The notes: generated by a model from the letters alone, not told the origin. A DNA stretch of 64,000 nt from Peristeroidobacter agariperforans (GCF_004138335.1 NZ_RYFW01000002.1:1159501-1223500); one strand, 5' to 3'; positions 7,863-17,400 are shown, counted from the first letter of the stretch. Made by a program: numbers and translations.

Positions 7863-8999
7863 ATGCGTCAGTTCTCCACTCATCAGCTGTTGTCGTTGTT
7901 GGACAAACATGGCCCGCCCTGCATCTCGCTCTATCAGTACACCCACCGGCATCACCCGGACAGCCTGCAGGACCCGATTCGCTTCCGCAATCTGCTGCGC
8001 GAGATGGAAAGCTCGCTGCTGCAGAAGTACGACAAGAAGGAAGTGCGGCCGTTGCTGGAAAAATTCCAGCCGCTGAGCCACGACGGCGAATTCTGGAATC
8101 ACCGCACCGACGGCCTGGCCATGCTGGCGGCGCCCGACATGTTCGAGGTGTTCGAGCTGCAACGACCGGTGCAGGAGAACCTGATCGTCGCCGATACCTT
8201 CTATCTCAAGCCGTTGCTGCGCATCTCGCAGTCGGCCGATCGTTTTCAGATCCTGTGCCTGACGCGCGACCGGGCGCAACTGTATGAAGGTAATCGCGAC
8301 GCGGTCGATCCGGTAGAGCTCATCGACACGCCCGGCACCATCACCGAAGCGCTCGGCGCCGACCTGACTCCGCAACATCAGTCGGTGCGCAGTGCGGCCG
8401 GGCAGACGCCGATTTATCACGGCGTCGGGCAGAAGAAGGAAGAAGTGGATCGCGACCGGGACCGCTTCTTCCGCGCCGTCGATCGGGGCGTCATGGAGAA
8501 TCACTCCAAGCCGACCGGGTTGCCGTTGATGCTGGTGGCTTTGAAGGAATATCACACGCCGTTTCGCAACCTGAGCCGCAATCCGCATCTGCTGAGCATG
8601 GGTGTCGATGTGGATCCCGGTGCGATCGGCCTCGATGAATTGCGTGCATTGACGTGGGAGCAGATGGAGCCTTTGTATCTCGAGCGGCTGGCGTTGCTGG
8701 TGCGCGAGTTTGAAATTGCGCGGACGCGTCAGCTCGGCTTCGACGATCTATCCGAGGTGGCGGCGGCGACTGCGGCGGGACGAGTGGCGAACCTGCTGGT
8801 CGAAGCCGACCGGCAGATTCCCGGCCGCGTCGATCCGCAGTCCGGGAAAATCGAGCAGGGCGCGTTGTCCGATCCGGAGGTCGGCGACGTGCTGAGCGAC
8901 CTGGCGGGCATGGTGTTGCGAATGAAGGGGCAGGTGGTCATCGTGCCCAAGGAGCGCATGCCCACCGACACCGGCGTCGCCGCGACCTGTCGTTTCTAA
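7863..8999 (+). CDS. baeRF3-domain protein (archaeo-eukaryotic release-factor fold)
   Basis: The 378-residue protein matches the bacterial archaeo-eukaryotic release factor family 3, recognised by its start (GPPCISLYQYTHRH, QDPIRFRNLLREME) and the C-terminal segment ATAAGRVANLLVEADRQ. Members resemble eRF1 and are predicted to act at stalled or hibernating ribosomes, but the biochemistry is unproved. ATG 7863 has the ribosome site tagaggggg just upstream; an earlier open frame from 7635 is antisense-free shadow inside aspA. It is probably co-transcribed with aspA (25-base gap), so it would share dyad site b. Confidence 0.8.
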   Translation: MRQFSTHQLLSLLDKHGPPCISLYQYTHRHHPDSLQDPIRFRNLLREMESSLLQKYDKKEVRPLLEKFQPLSHDGEFWNHRTDGLAMLAAPDMFEVFELQRPVQENLIVADTFYLKPLLRISQSADRFQILCLTRDRAQLYEGNRDAVDPVELIDTPGTITEALGADLTPQHQSVRSAAGQTPIYHGVGQKKEEVDRDRDRFFRAVDRGVMENHSKPTGLPLMLVALKEYHTPFRNLSRNPHLLSMGVDVDPGAIGLDELRALTWEQMEPLYLERLALLVREFEIARTRQLGFDDLSEVAAATAAGRVANLLVEADRQIPGRVDPQSGKIEQGALSDPEVGDVLSDLAGMVLRMKGQVVIVPKERMPTDTGVAATCRF

Positions 9000-9000
9000 T

Positions 9001-10569
9001 CTATCGCGACCGGGCCACGGGCAGGAAGCCGACGAACGTGAGCCCGGCGAGCGCGAAGAACGAGAGCTTCAGCGCGAACAGCCGCGCATCCGTGTTGATC
9101 TGCACCGCATTCGCGATGTGCTCGGGTGTGAGCAGGGACTGTTCCAACACCTGCTGCAATCGATCGTTGCTGATGAAGGCGACGCGATTCAGATCGAGAT
9201 GGGCGCGCAGCTCGGTGCCGATAGCAGGATCGCGCGCCAGGTGTTGATTCACATTGAGGCTGAGCACGCCAATGACCAGCGCGCCTGCGATTGCAGCTCC
9301 GACTGCCGCGGCTAAATGACTGGTTGCCGAGCAGAGCGGCTCGACATCCTCTGAAATTTCCGTCGGCGCGACCGACGCCAGATTCTTGAATAGCAGCGTC
9401 GCAAGCGTGCCTTCGCCCAGACCGATCGCCGCCAGGCTGAGCACGACCGACGCGTCGCTCCAGTCGTTTCGAACGATAGCTCCCAGCAGCAGCAGCCCCG
9501 TTCCCACCGCGAGAAACGCATGGCGAGTAATGTTGCGCACCGACTGTGGGCTACCGAAACGGCTGACGGACAGCGCGCCGATGAAGCTGGCCACCGTGAA
9601 GGGCACAAGCGCGTACGCGGTCACTAGGCTGCTGCGTCCTTGCACGATCTCTATGTACAAAGGAATGAGGAAGGTGACGCCGGAGCTGACCGCGGCGATG
9701 GTGAATATGGACCACAGCATGGAGCGCTGTCCCGGGGTGTTCAGCAGTTGCATCACGCCCAGGCAGCCGCCGATGTGGCGCTTGGCCATCCACACCAGCA
9801 CCAGCTTGATGAGCACCACGCCGAATAGCATGCCCAGCAGCGCGGGCGACAAGTTGAGCGGGCTGAAAGGCGCGCCGGCCGTGGCTCGCACGACGCCCCA
9901 ATTGATCAAGTTGTCGCTGCCCAGGCCGATGAGCAGCATGGCCAGCGCGACCGCGCCAAGCCCGACAATTTCCTTGCTGGTGATGGTCGTGTTGGGCAGC
10001 AGGCCAGGACGTTGACGCAGATACAAGCTCCCGAAATAGACCCCGCCCGCCAGCAGCAACAGCAATATGAAGGTGATTCGCCAGTCATGCCACGTCGCGA
10101 TCGCACCAGCGATCAGAAAAGCCGGCGCGAGGCTGAGGCTGCGGGTCGCGCTCAACCGGCCGAGCGCCAGGGCTCGCTGCTCGCCCGCGTAGTGAGTTGC
10201 GATCAATTGCACCGATGCGGGCGTCAGCACTGCAGCTGCGGCGCCGGCGATCATCTGGGCCAGCAGCACCATCGTGGCGTTGGGGCTCCAGGCCATGGTC
10301 GCCATGGCTACGCCGAACAAAGCGATCGATGCGCGAAACATGCGACGGGCGCCGATGATGATGGCCAGGCGCGTGCTGCCCAGTATGCTGGCCGCGACCA
10401 TCAGCGAGTACATGATGATGGCGGTTTTCACCATGCTCGAGCCGGCGTCGAAAGCCGTGACGATGCCTTCGATGGAAATCTTCAAGGTCGCGATGTTGAA
10501 GACCAGCAACACCTGGGCGCTGGCGACGATGATCAATGGCAGCCAGTTGAAGCGGTCTTTGCTGATCAC
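9001..10569 (-). CDS. MFS transporter, 14-TM DHA2-like (second of tandem pair)
   Basis: The 522-residue membrane protein has about 14 hydrophobic segments and the major-facilitator loop region IIGARRMFRAS after TM2. This layout is typical of EmrB/QacA-type drug:proton antiporters. Its last 90 residues contain a soluble loop (DLNRVAFISNDRLQQVL, TPEHIANAVQINTDARLFA) before the final helix, and the same loop is found in the upstream paralogue. The start overlaps the stop of the upstream gene by 4 bp, so they are translationally coupled. No adaptor (EmrA) or regulator gene is adjacent, and the substrate is unknown. Confidence 0.85.
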   Translation of the reverse strand: MISKDRFNWLPLIIVASAQVLLVFNIATLKISIEGIVTAFDAGSSMVKTAIIMYSLMVAASILGSTRLAIIIGARRMFRASIALFGVAMATMAWSPNATMVLLAQMIAGAAAAVLTPASVQLIATHYAGEQRALALGRLSATRSLSLAPAFLIAGAIATWHDWRITFILLLLLAGGVYFGSLYLRQRPGLLPNTTITSKEIVGLGAVALAMLLIGLGSDNLINWGVVRATAGAPFSPLNLSPALLGMLFGVVLIKLVLVWMAKRHIGGCLGVMQLLNTPGQRSMLWSIFTIAAVSSGVTFLIPLYIEIVQGRSSLVTAYALVPFTVASFIGALSVSRFGSPQSVRNITRHAFLAVGTGLLLLGAIVRNDWSDASVVLSLAAIGLGEGTLATLLFKNLASVAPTEISEDVEPLCSATSHLAAAVGAAIAGALVIGVLSLNVNQHLARDPAIGTELRAHLDLNRVAFISNDRLQQVLEQSLLTPEHIANAVQINTDARLFALKLSFFALAGLTFVGFLPVARSR

Positions 10570-12245
10570 GCGGGCGAGGATGCGGTGGAGTGGGGCTCGT
10601 CCTTGAGATTGGCGGCGCCGTGTCTGGCGGGATCGCGAACGTAGCCCGGCAGCGCGCCGGCGGGGAAGAACGCCAGCAGTGCGCAGCCGGCCAGTGCGAA
10701 GAAGGTGGCCTTCAACGCCAGCAAGCGTGCGTCGGTATTGATCCGCACGGCCTCGGCGATTTGTTCGGGTGTCGCACTCGTATCCGCGAGCGCTCGCTCC
10801 AGACGGCTGTTGCTGACGAACCGGATACTGTCCAGATCGACCTGTGCTGTGACTTCATCGGGCAGACTCGAGTTGTGCACCAGTTCGAAATGCACGCTGC
10901 GATCCAGGAGGCCGATGAGCAGCGCGGTCGCGAGCGCTGTGCCGACAGCAGTAGCGAGGTTATTGGTGATGCCGCGCACCGAACCCACGTCGGCCGCCAG
11001 CTCTCGCGGCGACGACGTCACCAGGACATTGAACAGGAGCGTCACCAGAGCGCCTTCGCCGAAGCCTGCCACGGCCATGCCGAAGACCACCATGGAGTGG
11101 CTCCAGTCGTTGCGAATGGTGGCGCCGAGCAGCGCCAGCCCGAGGGTGACCAATAGAAACGAATAGCGGCCGATGTGCGCGGGACTGAGATAGCTCTTCA
11201 AACGAATCACCGTGATCGCCGCGATGAAACTTGCCAACGAGAATGGAATCACGCTCAGCGCGGTCTCGAAGCTGCCGCGGCCTTGCACGACCTGAATGTA
11301 GAGCGGGATCAAAAAAGTAATCGCCGAGGCCAGCGCACTGACGATGAAGATCGACAGCAGCGCGGCGCGCTCGGACGTGCCTGCAACGACTTCGAGCGCA
11401 ACCAGCGAGTCCGCCCCCTGGCTGCGACGCCGTCGTGACCAGGAAATGAATGCCTGCAGGAAGAAGACGCCGATCAGCACCATCAGCGGCGCGGGCGATA
11501 TATCCAACACTGCGAACGGTGCATCAGGCCGCGCGAGCAACGTGCCCCACGCGGCGAGATTGCTGGTGCCCAGGCTGATGAGCACGACGCCCACGCCCGC
11601 CAATCCCGCGCCGACCCAATCGATATCGACGTGCGACGGTCTGCGGGCCGCACTCAGTTTGTCGCTGAACTTCAGCAATGCGAGCGCCAGCACCGCGAGC
11701 AATCCGAACATGGCGCGCCAGCCGACCCAGTTGGTCAATGTGCCGGCGAGCAGAAACGCGAGCACGATGCCCATCGCCGGCGCGCCGCCGAGCCAACCGA
11801 GCGCCTTGGCTTGCTGATGACCTTGATAGTTATCGGCGACCAGCACGACCAGGGTGGGCACGAGCATCGCCGCGGCCATGCCGGCGATGACTTGCGCGAC
11901 GATCATCATCGTTACGTCGAGGCTCGCGGCCATGACGATCATGGCGATGCCGAACAGCCCGACCGATGCACGAAACACGCGGCGCGATCCGATCAACTGT
12001 GCGATCCGCGCGCCCGGCAATATCAGAGCGGCAACCACCAGTGCATAGGTGACGATCGCCGTGCCGAGCGTCGTTGCCGCCGTGCCCAGACTGCTGGCGA
12101 TCGCGTCCATCGACACCTGCAGTGTCGAGATGTTGAAGATCATCATGATCTGCGCGAGCACGATCACGATCATCGGCGTCCACGAGGCGGGGCGCGTCCC
12201 CTCGGCGATGGAGTCGATATCGTCGGTGCTGGATGACGCGTGCAT
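10566..12245 (-). CDS. MFS transporter, 14-TM DHA2-like (first of tandem pair)
   Basis: The 559-residue protein is a paralogue of the downstream gene. Both share the opening pattern IMMIFNISTLQVSMDAI / NIATLKISIEGI, the loop LIGSRRVFRASVGLFG, and a C-terminal soluble loop followed by INTDARLLALKATFFALAG. It is expected to be a proton-coupled exporter of the DHA2 class. ATG 12245 is chosen; an in-frame GTG at 12266 would add seven residues. Dyad site c lies 37 nt upstream of this ATG and also faces the divergent DUF1269 gene. The tandem arrangement suggests duplication, possibly forming a heteromeric pair, but nothing in the sequence shows that directly. Confidence 0.85.
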   Translation of the reverse strand: MHASSSTDDIDSIAEGTRPASWTPMIVIVLAQIMMIFNISTLQVSMDAIASSLGTAATTLGTAIVTYALVVAALILPGARIAQLIGSRRVFRASVGLFGIAMIVMAASLDVTMMIVAQVIAGMAAAMLVPTLVVLVADNYQGHQQAKALGWLGGAPAMGIVLAFLLAGTLTNWVGWRAMFGLLAVLALALLKFSDKLSAARRPSHVDIDWVGAGLAGVGVVLISLGTSNLAAWGTLLARPDAPFAVLDISPAPLMVLIGVFFLQAFISWSRRRRSQGADSLVALEVVAGTSERAALLSIFIVSALASAITFLIPLYIQVVQGRGSFETALSVIPFSLASFIAAITVIRLKSYLSPAHIGRYSFLLVTLGLALLGATIRNDWSHSMVVFGMAVAGFGEGALVTLLFNVLVTSSPRELAADVGSVRGITNNLATAVGTALATALLIGLLDRSVHFELVHNSSLPDEVTAQVDLDSIRFVSNSRLERALADTSATPEQIAEAVRINTDARLLALKATFFALAGCALLAFFPAGALPGYVRDPARHGAANLKDEPHSTASSPA

Positions 12246-12282
12246 GCCATGGCTTGATACTGCCACTGCCGGCTGCGCTGCG

Positions 12283-12298
12283 TTGGGCCTTGGCCCAA
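12283..12298. promoter_or_regulatory. 16-bp dyad site c
   Basis: TTGGGCCTTGGCCCAA is the perfect palindromic member of the family. It is 57 nt before the DUF1269 ATG and between divergent MFS and DUF1269 operons. Confidence 0.6.
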
Positions 12299-12355
12299 TA
12301 GACGGTAAGGGCTTGCGCTTCGATCCTCGTCAGCTCCTCACGATGGAGATGCACG

Positions 12356-12847
12356 ATGAGCACGCTGGTAGCGATTGTGTTCGACGATCCGACCACGGCG
12401 TTCGAGATGCGCACCTCGCTGCTGAAAATGCAGAAAGAGCATCTGATCGAACTGGAAGACTCGGTGGTGGTGACCAAGACCGAAACGGGCAAGACCAAGC
12501 TCGATCAGGCCACCAATCTGACCGCGGCCGGCGCGATCGGCGGCGGCTTCTGGGGCATGCTCATCGGCATGATCTTTCTGAATCCCTTGCTGGGAGCGGC
12601 GGTCGGTGCGACTGCCGGCGCGGTGTCGGGCAAGTTCACCGACATCGGGCTCAGCAATCAAATGATGAAAGAGATCGCCGCATCCTTCAACCCAGGCTCC
12701 TCGGCGCTGTTCGTGCTCGTGCGTCGCGCGACTGTCGACAAAGTGCTGGAAGGCCTGAAGGAATTTGCCGGCAGAGGTAAGGTGTATCAGACCTCGCTCG
12801 ATAAGGACACCGAGCAGACATTGCGAGAAGCACTCGAAGCTGCTTGA
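12356..12847 (+). CDS. DUF1269 membrane-associated protein
   Basis: The 163-residue protein matches the DUF1269 family, recognised by the start LVAIVFDDPTTAFEM, the segment KTKLDQATNLTAAGAIGGGFWG and a Gly/Ala-rich hydrophobic stretch (about 60-95) resembling glycine-zipper membrane segments. The C-terminal part (ALFVLVRRATVDKVL) is a soluble alpha/beta unit. Function is unknown; family members are often found among stress or low-oxygen genes. It starts a run of close-set genes (AbgT transporter, aminopeptidase, SHOCT protein, DUF4105) ending at 17370. The start is set by an upstream gatggagatgcacg, and dyad site c is 57 nt ahead. Confidence 0.85.
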   Translation: MSTLVAIVFDDPTTAFEMRTSLLKMQKEHLIELEDSVVVTKTETGKTKLDQATNLTAAGAIGGGFWGMLIGMIFLNPLLGAAVGATAGAVSGKFTDIGLSNQMMKEIAASFNPGSSALFVLVRRATVDKVLEGLKEFAGRGKVYQTSLDKDTEQTLREALEAA

Positions 12848-12895
12848 TCAGTTGCGGTCCGGGCACGGCGCGAACCCGGCGCCGCAGAGGTGGCT

Positions 12896-14485
12896 ATGGC
12901 AAAGCGTTCCCACACGTTGAGTCCCCACGATGTGGGAGCCGCGCACGCAGAGGCGGCGCGCGCCGAGCCGCGCAAATCCGGCTTCGAAAGATTCCTGGAC
13001 GTGATCGAGCGGGTCGGCAACAAGGTTCCCCATCCGGTCGTCATCTTCGTGCTGCTGATCGGTGTGGTGATCCTGCTGTCGCACCTGTTCTACCTGCTGG
13101 GCGCCAGCGCCACTTATCAGACCATCGATGCCGACACCGGCGAGATCGAAGAGCTCACGACCAATGCGCAGAGCCTGTTGACCGCGGACGGCTTCCGCTT
13201 CATGTACGAAGGCGTGGTTCAGAACTTCATGAACTTCAACGCCGTCGGCGTGATCATCGTCGCGATGCTCGGCGTCGGTGTGGCGGAAGAGTCTGGCCTG
13301 ATCAAAGCATTGATCCACAAACTGGTGAATGTCGCGCCGCCGGCGGCGATGACATACATCCTGGTCTTCATCGGCATCCTGTCCAGCATCGCGGCCGATG
13401 CCGGATATCTGGTGCTGATCCCTCTGGCGGCGGCGGCGTTCCTCAGTCTCGGCAGGCATCCCCTCGCTGGCCTCGCCGCGTCATTCGCGGGCGTCGCCGC
13501 CGTTTTCACCGCCAACATTCTGATCAAGCCACTGGACGGCATTCTCACCGGCATCACCAACGACGCCATTCATCTGCTCAATCCGTCGCTGTCCATCGAT
13601 CTCACCGCCAATTTCTGGTTCTCGGCTGCCTCGGTGTTGTTGTTGACCGTCGCGGTGGCATTGATCACGGAGAAGATCGTCGAGCCGCGGCTCGGCGCTT
13701 ATAACAGCGGTGAGACGGTCGTCGAACGCAGCAAGATGACACCGGAGGAGTCGCGCGGCCTGCGCTTTTCCGGCTACGCCATTCTGGCGGTGCTCGCGGT
13801 GTTCATGGCGCTGAGTCTGCCCAGCGGCGCGCCGCTGCGGAATCCGGATACGGGCGATCTGATCGGCGATTCGCCGTTCATGAACGGCTTGATCGTGTTC
13901 ATCATGATCCTGTTTCTCGCCGCGGGCTGGGCCTACGGCCGCGGGGCGGGCACGCTGAAGAGCACGGTCGATGTGGTCACTGCGATGGAGAAAGCGATCC
14001 GCAGCCTGGCGAGTCTGCTGTTTCTGCTGTTCGTCATCAGCCAGTTCCTCGCGTTCTTCAACTACAGCAACATGGCGACGCTCGCCGCAGTGAATCTCGG
14101 CGACATGCTCGAGGATGCGGGCCTAGGTCCGCTGACGCTGCTGATCGGCTTCGTGCTGGTGGTCGCAGTGCTCGATCTGATCATGACCGGCGCGATTCCC
14201 AAGTGGGCCATCTTCGCTCCGGTATTCGTGCCGTTGCTGATGCGGCTGAATGTCGATCCGGAAGCCGTGCTCGCGGCTTATCGCGTCGGCGACGCGCCGT
14301 TCAACGCGGTCACGCCCCTCAATGCTTACTTCGCGCTGATCGTGACGTTCGCGCAGAAGTACGATCCGAAAGCCGGCGTCGGCACAGTCATCGCGCTGAT
14401 GCTACCGTACGTGATCATCGTCTTCGTGTTGTGGATCGTATTGCTCGCGGCCTGGCACTTGCTCGGGATTCCGTGGGGCCTGTGA
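12896..14485 (+). CDS. AbgT-family transporter
   Basis: The 529-residue membrane protein has about 12 hydrophobic segments and AbgT-family landmarks: FERFLDVIERVGNKVPHPV at the start, GVGVAEESGLIKAL, and TPLNAYFALIVTFAQKY near the end. AbgT proteins were defined as p-aminobenzoyl-glutamate importers; some members instead export sulfonamides. ATG 12896 follows cgcagagg at good spacing; an in-frame GTG at 12890 is possible. A leucyl aminopeptidase gene begins 16 bases downstream, suggesting that peptide-like or glutamyl compounds are carried and then cleaved. The substrate is inferred. Confidence 0.88.
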   Translation: MAKRSHTLSPHDVGAAHAEAARAEPRKSGFERFLDVIERVGNKVPHPVVIFVLLIGVVILLSHLFYLLGASATYQTIDADTGEIEELTTNAQSLLTADGFRFMYEGVVQNFMNFNAVGVIIVAMLGVGVAEESGLIKALIHKLVNVAPPAAMTYILVFIGILSSIAADAGYLVLIPLAAAAFLSLGRHPLAGLAASFAGVAAVFTANILIKPLDGILTGITNDAIHLLNPSLSIDLTANFWFSAASVLLLTVAVALITEKIVEPRLGAYNSGETVVERSKMTPEESRGLRFSGYAILAVLAVFMALSLPSGAPLRNPDTGDLIGDSPFMNGLIVFIMILFLAAGWAYGRGAGTLKSTVDVVTAMEKAIRSLASLLFLLFVISQFLAFFNYSNMATLAAVNLGDMLEDAGLGPLTLLIGFVLVVAVLDLIMTGAIPKWAIFAPVFVPLLMRLNVDPEAVLAAYRVGDAPFNAVTPLNAYFALIVTFAQKYDPKAGVGTVIALMLPYVIIVFVLWIVLLAAWHLLGIPWGL

Positions 14486-14501
14486 TCGAGAGGTGTTTCC
14501 G

Positions 14502-16073
14502 ATGCCCGCTACTGCAAAGTCCAATGGCCCATCGCATGCCACGCCGGTGGAACTGGTGCGACGTCGCGAGCCGGTGCAGATCGGCCTGCGGCCCGCATCG
14601 CAGCTCGGCAAGTCCGATCTGTTGGTGCTCGGTGTCTATGCGGACGGCTCGCTGCCACGAGCGGCGCAACCTTTCGACGCTGCCTTGGACGGGCGCTTGC
14701 GGGAGCTGGCGAAACAAACTGACTTACCGAAGAAGGTCGGCGAGACGCTGCTGGTGTACTACGCATCCGGAGATACGGCGCGGCGAGTGTTGCTGCTCAG
14801 TCTCGGGCCTCGCGATGAGTTCGACGGCAAGGCCTATCACAAGGCGCTCGCCTCGGCAGCGCAGGCGGTGGCGTCGAGCTCGACTCGCAGCGTCGATATC
14901 CCGTTGCTCGAAGTATCGGACGCGGAACATTCGACGGCGTGGCGCGTGCAGCAGGCAAGTCGTGCGCTTGCGGACGGCTACTACAGATTCGCGGCGCCGC
15001 TGTTCGCAGCTAAGGTATCGCAGGAGAACGCCCCGACACCGCAGATATGTTTGCTCGTCGAAGATCCGATTACTCCCGAGCTCGAGCATGCGGCACGCAG
15101 CGGTCGCGCGATCGCCGAAGGCATGGCGCTCACCAAGGATCTGGGTAACCTGCCGGGCAATGTTTGTAATCCAGGCTACCTGGCGGACGCCGCGCGGGCG
15201 TTGGGTAAGGAATTCGGCTTCCCGGTGGAAGTGCTCGAGCGCGAGGACATGGCCAAGCTGGGCATGGAGTCCGCGCTGTCGGTCGGCAAGGCTTCGGCCG
15301 AGCCGTGCCGCTTTATCGTGATGAAGTACTTCGGCAGCGAAGCCGAAGAGCAGCCCATCGTACTGGTCGGCAAAGGCGTGACCTTCGATACCGGTGGCGT
15401 CTCGCTCAAGCCGGGCGACGATCTGGACATGATGAAGTACGACATGTGCGGGGCGGCCAGCGTCTTCGGTGCGTTGAAGATGGTCGCCCGACTGGCGCTG
15501 CCGATCAACGTCATCGGCATCATCGGCGCGGTCGAGAACATGCCGGGCGGTCGTGCCAGCCGGCCCGGCGACGTCGTCCGATCGATGTCGGGCCAGACTA
15601 TCGAGATTCTCAACACGGACGCGGAGGGCCGGCTGGTTCTTTGCGACGCGCTCACTTACGCCGAACGTTTCCAGCCTGCCTATGTCATCGACATCGCGAC
15701 GCTCACCGGCGCGTGCGTGATCGCGCTCGGAGCGCAGACCAGCGGCCTGTTTGCCAATGACGATGTGCTCGCGGATGAGCTGCTCCAGTGTGGCGCCGAT
15801 ACTGGCGATCGCGCCTGGCGCATGCCCCTGTGGGATGAATATCAGGAGCAGTTGAAGAGCAACTTTGCGGACATGAGCAATCTGGGCGGACGCCCGGCGG
15901 GTGCGGTGACCGCCGCATGTTTCCTGTCCCGATTCACCAAGGGTTATCGCTGGGCGCACCTCGACATCGCAGGCACCGCTTCCGTCAACGGAGAGCGTAA
16001 AGGTGCGACCGGCCGGCCGGTGCCGCTGATCTCCGAATTTCTGTTGAAGCGTGCAGAGCGCCCGCGCGCATGA
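14502..16073 (+). CDS. pepA: Leucyl aminopeptidase (M17)
   Basis: The 523-residue cytoplasmic enzyme removes N-terminal residues from peptides using two metal ions. The M17 signature NTDAEGRLVL is intact. The metal/active-site Lys segment GKGVTFDTGGVSLKPG and the following DMMKYDMCGAA are also present. The N-terminal macro-like domain is normal in size. ATG 14502 is chosen because gagagg stands 8 nt upstream; the frame is also open to 14493. It lies between the AbgT transporter and a SHOCT protein in a close-set operon. PepA proteins of some bacteria also bind DNA, but nothing here tells whether this one does. Confidence 0.93.
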   Translation: MPATAKSNGPSHATPVELVRRREPVQIGLRPASQLGKSDLLVLGVYADGSLPRAAQPFDAALDGRLRELAKQTDLPKKVGETLLVYYASGDTARRVLLLSLGPRDEFDGKAYHKALASAAQAVASSSTRSVDIPLLEVSDAEHSTAWRVQQASRALADGYYRFAAPLFAAKVSQENAPTPQICLLVEDPITPELEHAARSGRAIAEGMALTKDLGNLPGNVCNPGYLADAARALGKEFGFPVEVLEREDMAKLGMESALSVGKASAEPCRFIVMKYFGSEAEEQPIVLVGKGVTFDTGGVSLKPGDDLDMMKYDMCGAASVFGALKMVARLALPINVIGIIGAVENMPGGRASRPGDVVRSMSGQTIEILNTDAEGRLVLCDALTYAERFQPAYVIDIATLTGACVIALGAQTSGLFANDDVLADELLQCGADTGDRAWRMPLWDEYQEQLKSNFADMSNLGGRPAGAVTAACFLSRFTKGYRWAHLDIAGTASVNGERKGATGRPVPLISEFLLKRAERPRA

Positions 16074-16089
16074 ACTGAGGAGCAAAGCA

Positions 16090-16362
16090 ATGCGTAGGCG
16101 AGGGTTGGTTCGGAGTGCAACGCGTGCGGCCGTCATCGGGGGAGCCGCGACCGCTGCTTCAGGTCGCGTGGCTCGCCGTCAGCAACAAAAATTTGCACGG
16201 CAAGATGAGATGCGCGCGCCGCCTCCGGCGGCGTCTTCCTCTAATCATCAGGGCAGCGACCTTGTTGCCAGTCTTCGTGAGCTGGCGGAGATGAAAGCAT
16301 CCGGTGCGCTCACCGAAAAGGAATACACCGCGGCCAAGGCAAGGGTCCTGGACGGCGGGTAG
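16090..16362 (+). CDS. Small SHOCT-domain protein
   Basis: The 90-residue protein has a basic N-terminus, a short Ala/Gly hydrophobic stretch (AAVIGGAATAASG) and a C-terminal SHOCT motif (LRELAEMKASGALTEKEYTAAKARVL). SHOCT is a short helical oligomerisation unit found at the ends of many membrane or envelope proteins; alone it gives no enzymatic function. ATG 16090 follows gagga at good spacing. The gene lies 16 bases after pepA and 3 bases before the DUF4105 gene. Confidence 0.75.
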   Translation: MRRRGLVRSATRAAVIGGAATAASGRVARRQQQKFARQDEMRAPPPAASSSNHQGSDLVASLRELAEMKASGALTEKEYTAAKARVLDGG

Positions 16363-16365
16363 CCG

Positions 16366-17370
16366 GTGCTGCCCCGGACGCGATTGGCTCTGCGGTGGCT
16401 CGCCCACGCGACCGGTCACCTGATCCAGGCACTCTTGGTGATATGGGGAGCGCTTGCGATCTGGTTCTCGCCGGTGCCCTCGGCAGGAGTGCGCCTGGCG
16501 ATGGCGATCGTGTTCGCGGCGCTGGGAATCTGGGCGTTCTGGCTCACTCGCTCGCGGCGCGTCTGGCTGGCTTTTGCTGCGCTGTATCTGGTGCTCTTGA
16601 CCGGCTGGAGTGCAATCAGGCCGCAGATGGATCGTGACTGGCGGGCCGAAGTGGCGGTCTTGCCACGAGCCTATGTTGTCGGAGATCGGGTGCGTCTGGT
16701 CGGCGTGCGCGACTTCGTCTACCGCTCGGTGGATGATTTCACACCCCGTTACCGCGAGCGTGAGGTGCAGCTGTCCCACCTGGTCGGCGTGGACTTCTAC
16801 ATCTCCTATTGGATGCCCGGTCCGATCGGCCACACCTTCCTGAGCTTCACTTTCGAGGACGCCGAGCCGATCAGCATTTCGATCGAGGCGCGCCCCGAGG
16901 CGCACGAGGGGTTTGCGCCGGTGGGCTCGTTGTTCAAGCAGTTCGAGCTGATCTATGTGGTGGGCGAGGAGCGGGACGTTGTCGGCGTGCGCACCAACTA
17001 TCGGGACGAGGATGTATTCCTGTATCGAATCGACACCACACCGGAGAATGCACGACAGCTGTTTCTCATCTACCTGGAGCGCATCAACGAATTGGCGGAG
17101 AGAGCCGAGTTCTATCACTTGCTGAGCAACAACTGCACTTTGAATATCGTGCGCTACGCCAATACCGTGCGTCCGGGTTCCCGCTTCGACATCCGTCACT
17201 ATCTCAACGGCCTGTTCGACAGCTATCTCTATCAGCGCCAGCTGCTCGACGCCTCGATGCCCTTCGAAGACCTGCGCCGCCAGGCCCGGATCAATCAAGC
17301 CGCGCGGGCGGCCGGCGCAGCCGAGGACTTTTCAGAACGCATCCGCGCACAGTTCGGCAAGCGAACGTGA
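16366..17370 (+). CDS. DUF4105 (Lnb N-terminal-like) membrane protein
   Basis: The 334-residue protein starts with three hydrophobic segments (about residues 10-75) and continues with a periplasmic domain matching DUF4105, also called the Lnb N-terminal periplasmic domain. Typical pieces are GHTFLSFTFED, SIEARPE, ELIYVVGEERDVVGVR and the Cys-containing FYHLLSNNCTLNIVRYAN. The SNNCT motif has the look of a papain/NlpC-like Cys nucleophile and matches the Cys-dependent fold of Lnb, which has lipoprotein lyso-form N-acyltransferase activity in some Gram-positives. Here the activity is unknown. GTG 16366 is the start, just after the SHOCT gene. Confidence 0.8.
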   Translation: MLPRTRLALRWLAHATGHLIQALLVIWGALAIWFSPVPSAGVRLAMAIVFAALGIWAFWLTRSRRVWLAFAALYLVLLTGWSAIRPQMDRDWRAEVAVLPRAYVVGDRVRLVGVRDFVYRSVDDFTPRYREREVQLSHLVGVDFYISYWMPGPIGHTFLSFTFEDAEPISISIEARPEAHEGFAPVGSLFKQFELIYVVGEERDVVGVRTNYRDEDVFLYRIDTTPENARQLFLIYLERINELAERAEFYHLLSNNCTLNIVRYANTVRPGSRFDIRHYLNGLFDSYLYQRQLLDASMPFEDLRRQARINQAARAAGAAEDFSERIRAQFGKRT

Positions 17371-17384
17371 GTCTGTTGAGTTTG

Positions 17385-17400
17385 TTGGACCAAGGGTAAA
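17385..17400. promoter_or_regulatory. 16-bp dyad site d
   Basis: TTGGACCAAGGGTAAA, 66 nt before the ATG at 17467. Its left half is perfect and its right half is weaker. Confidence 0.5.
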
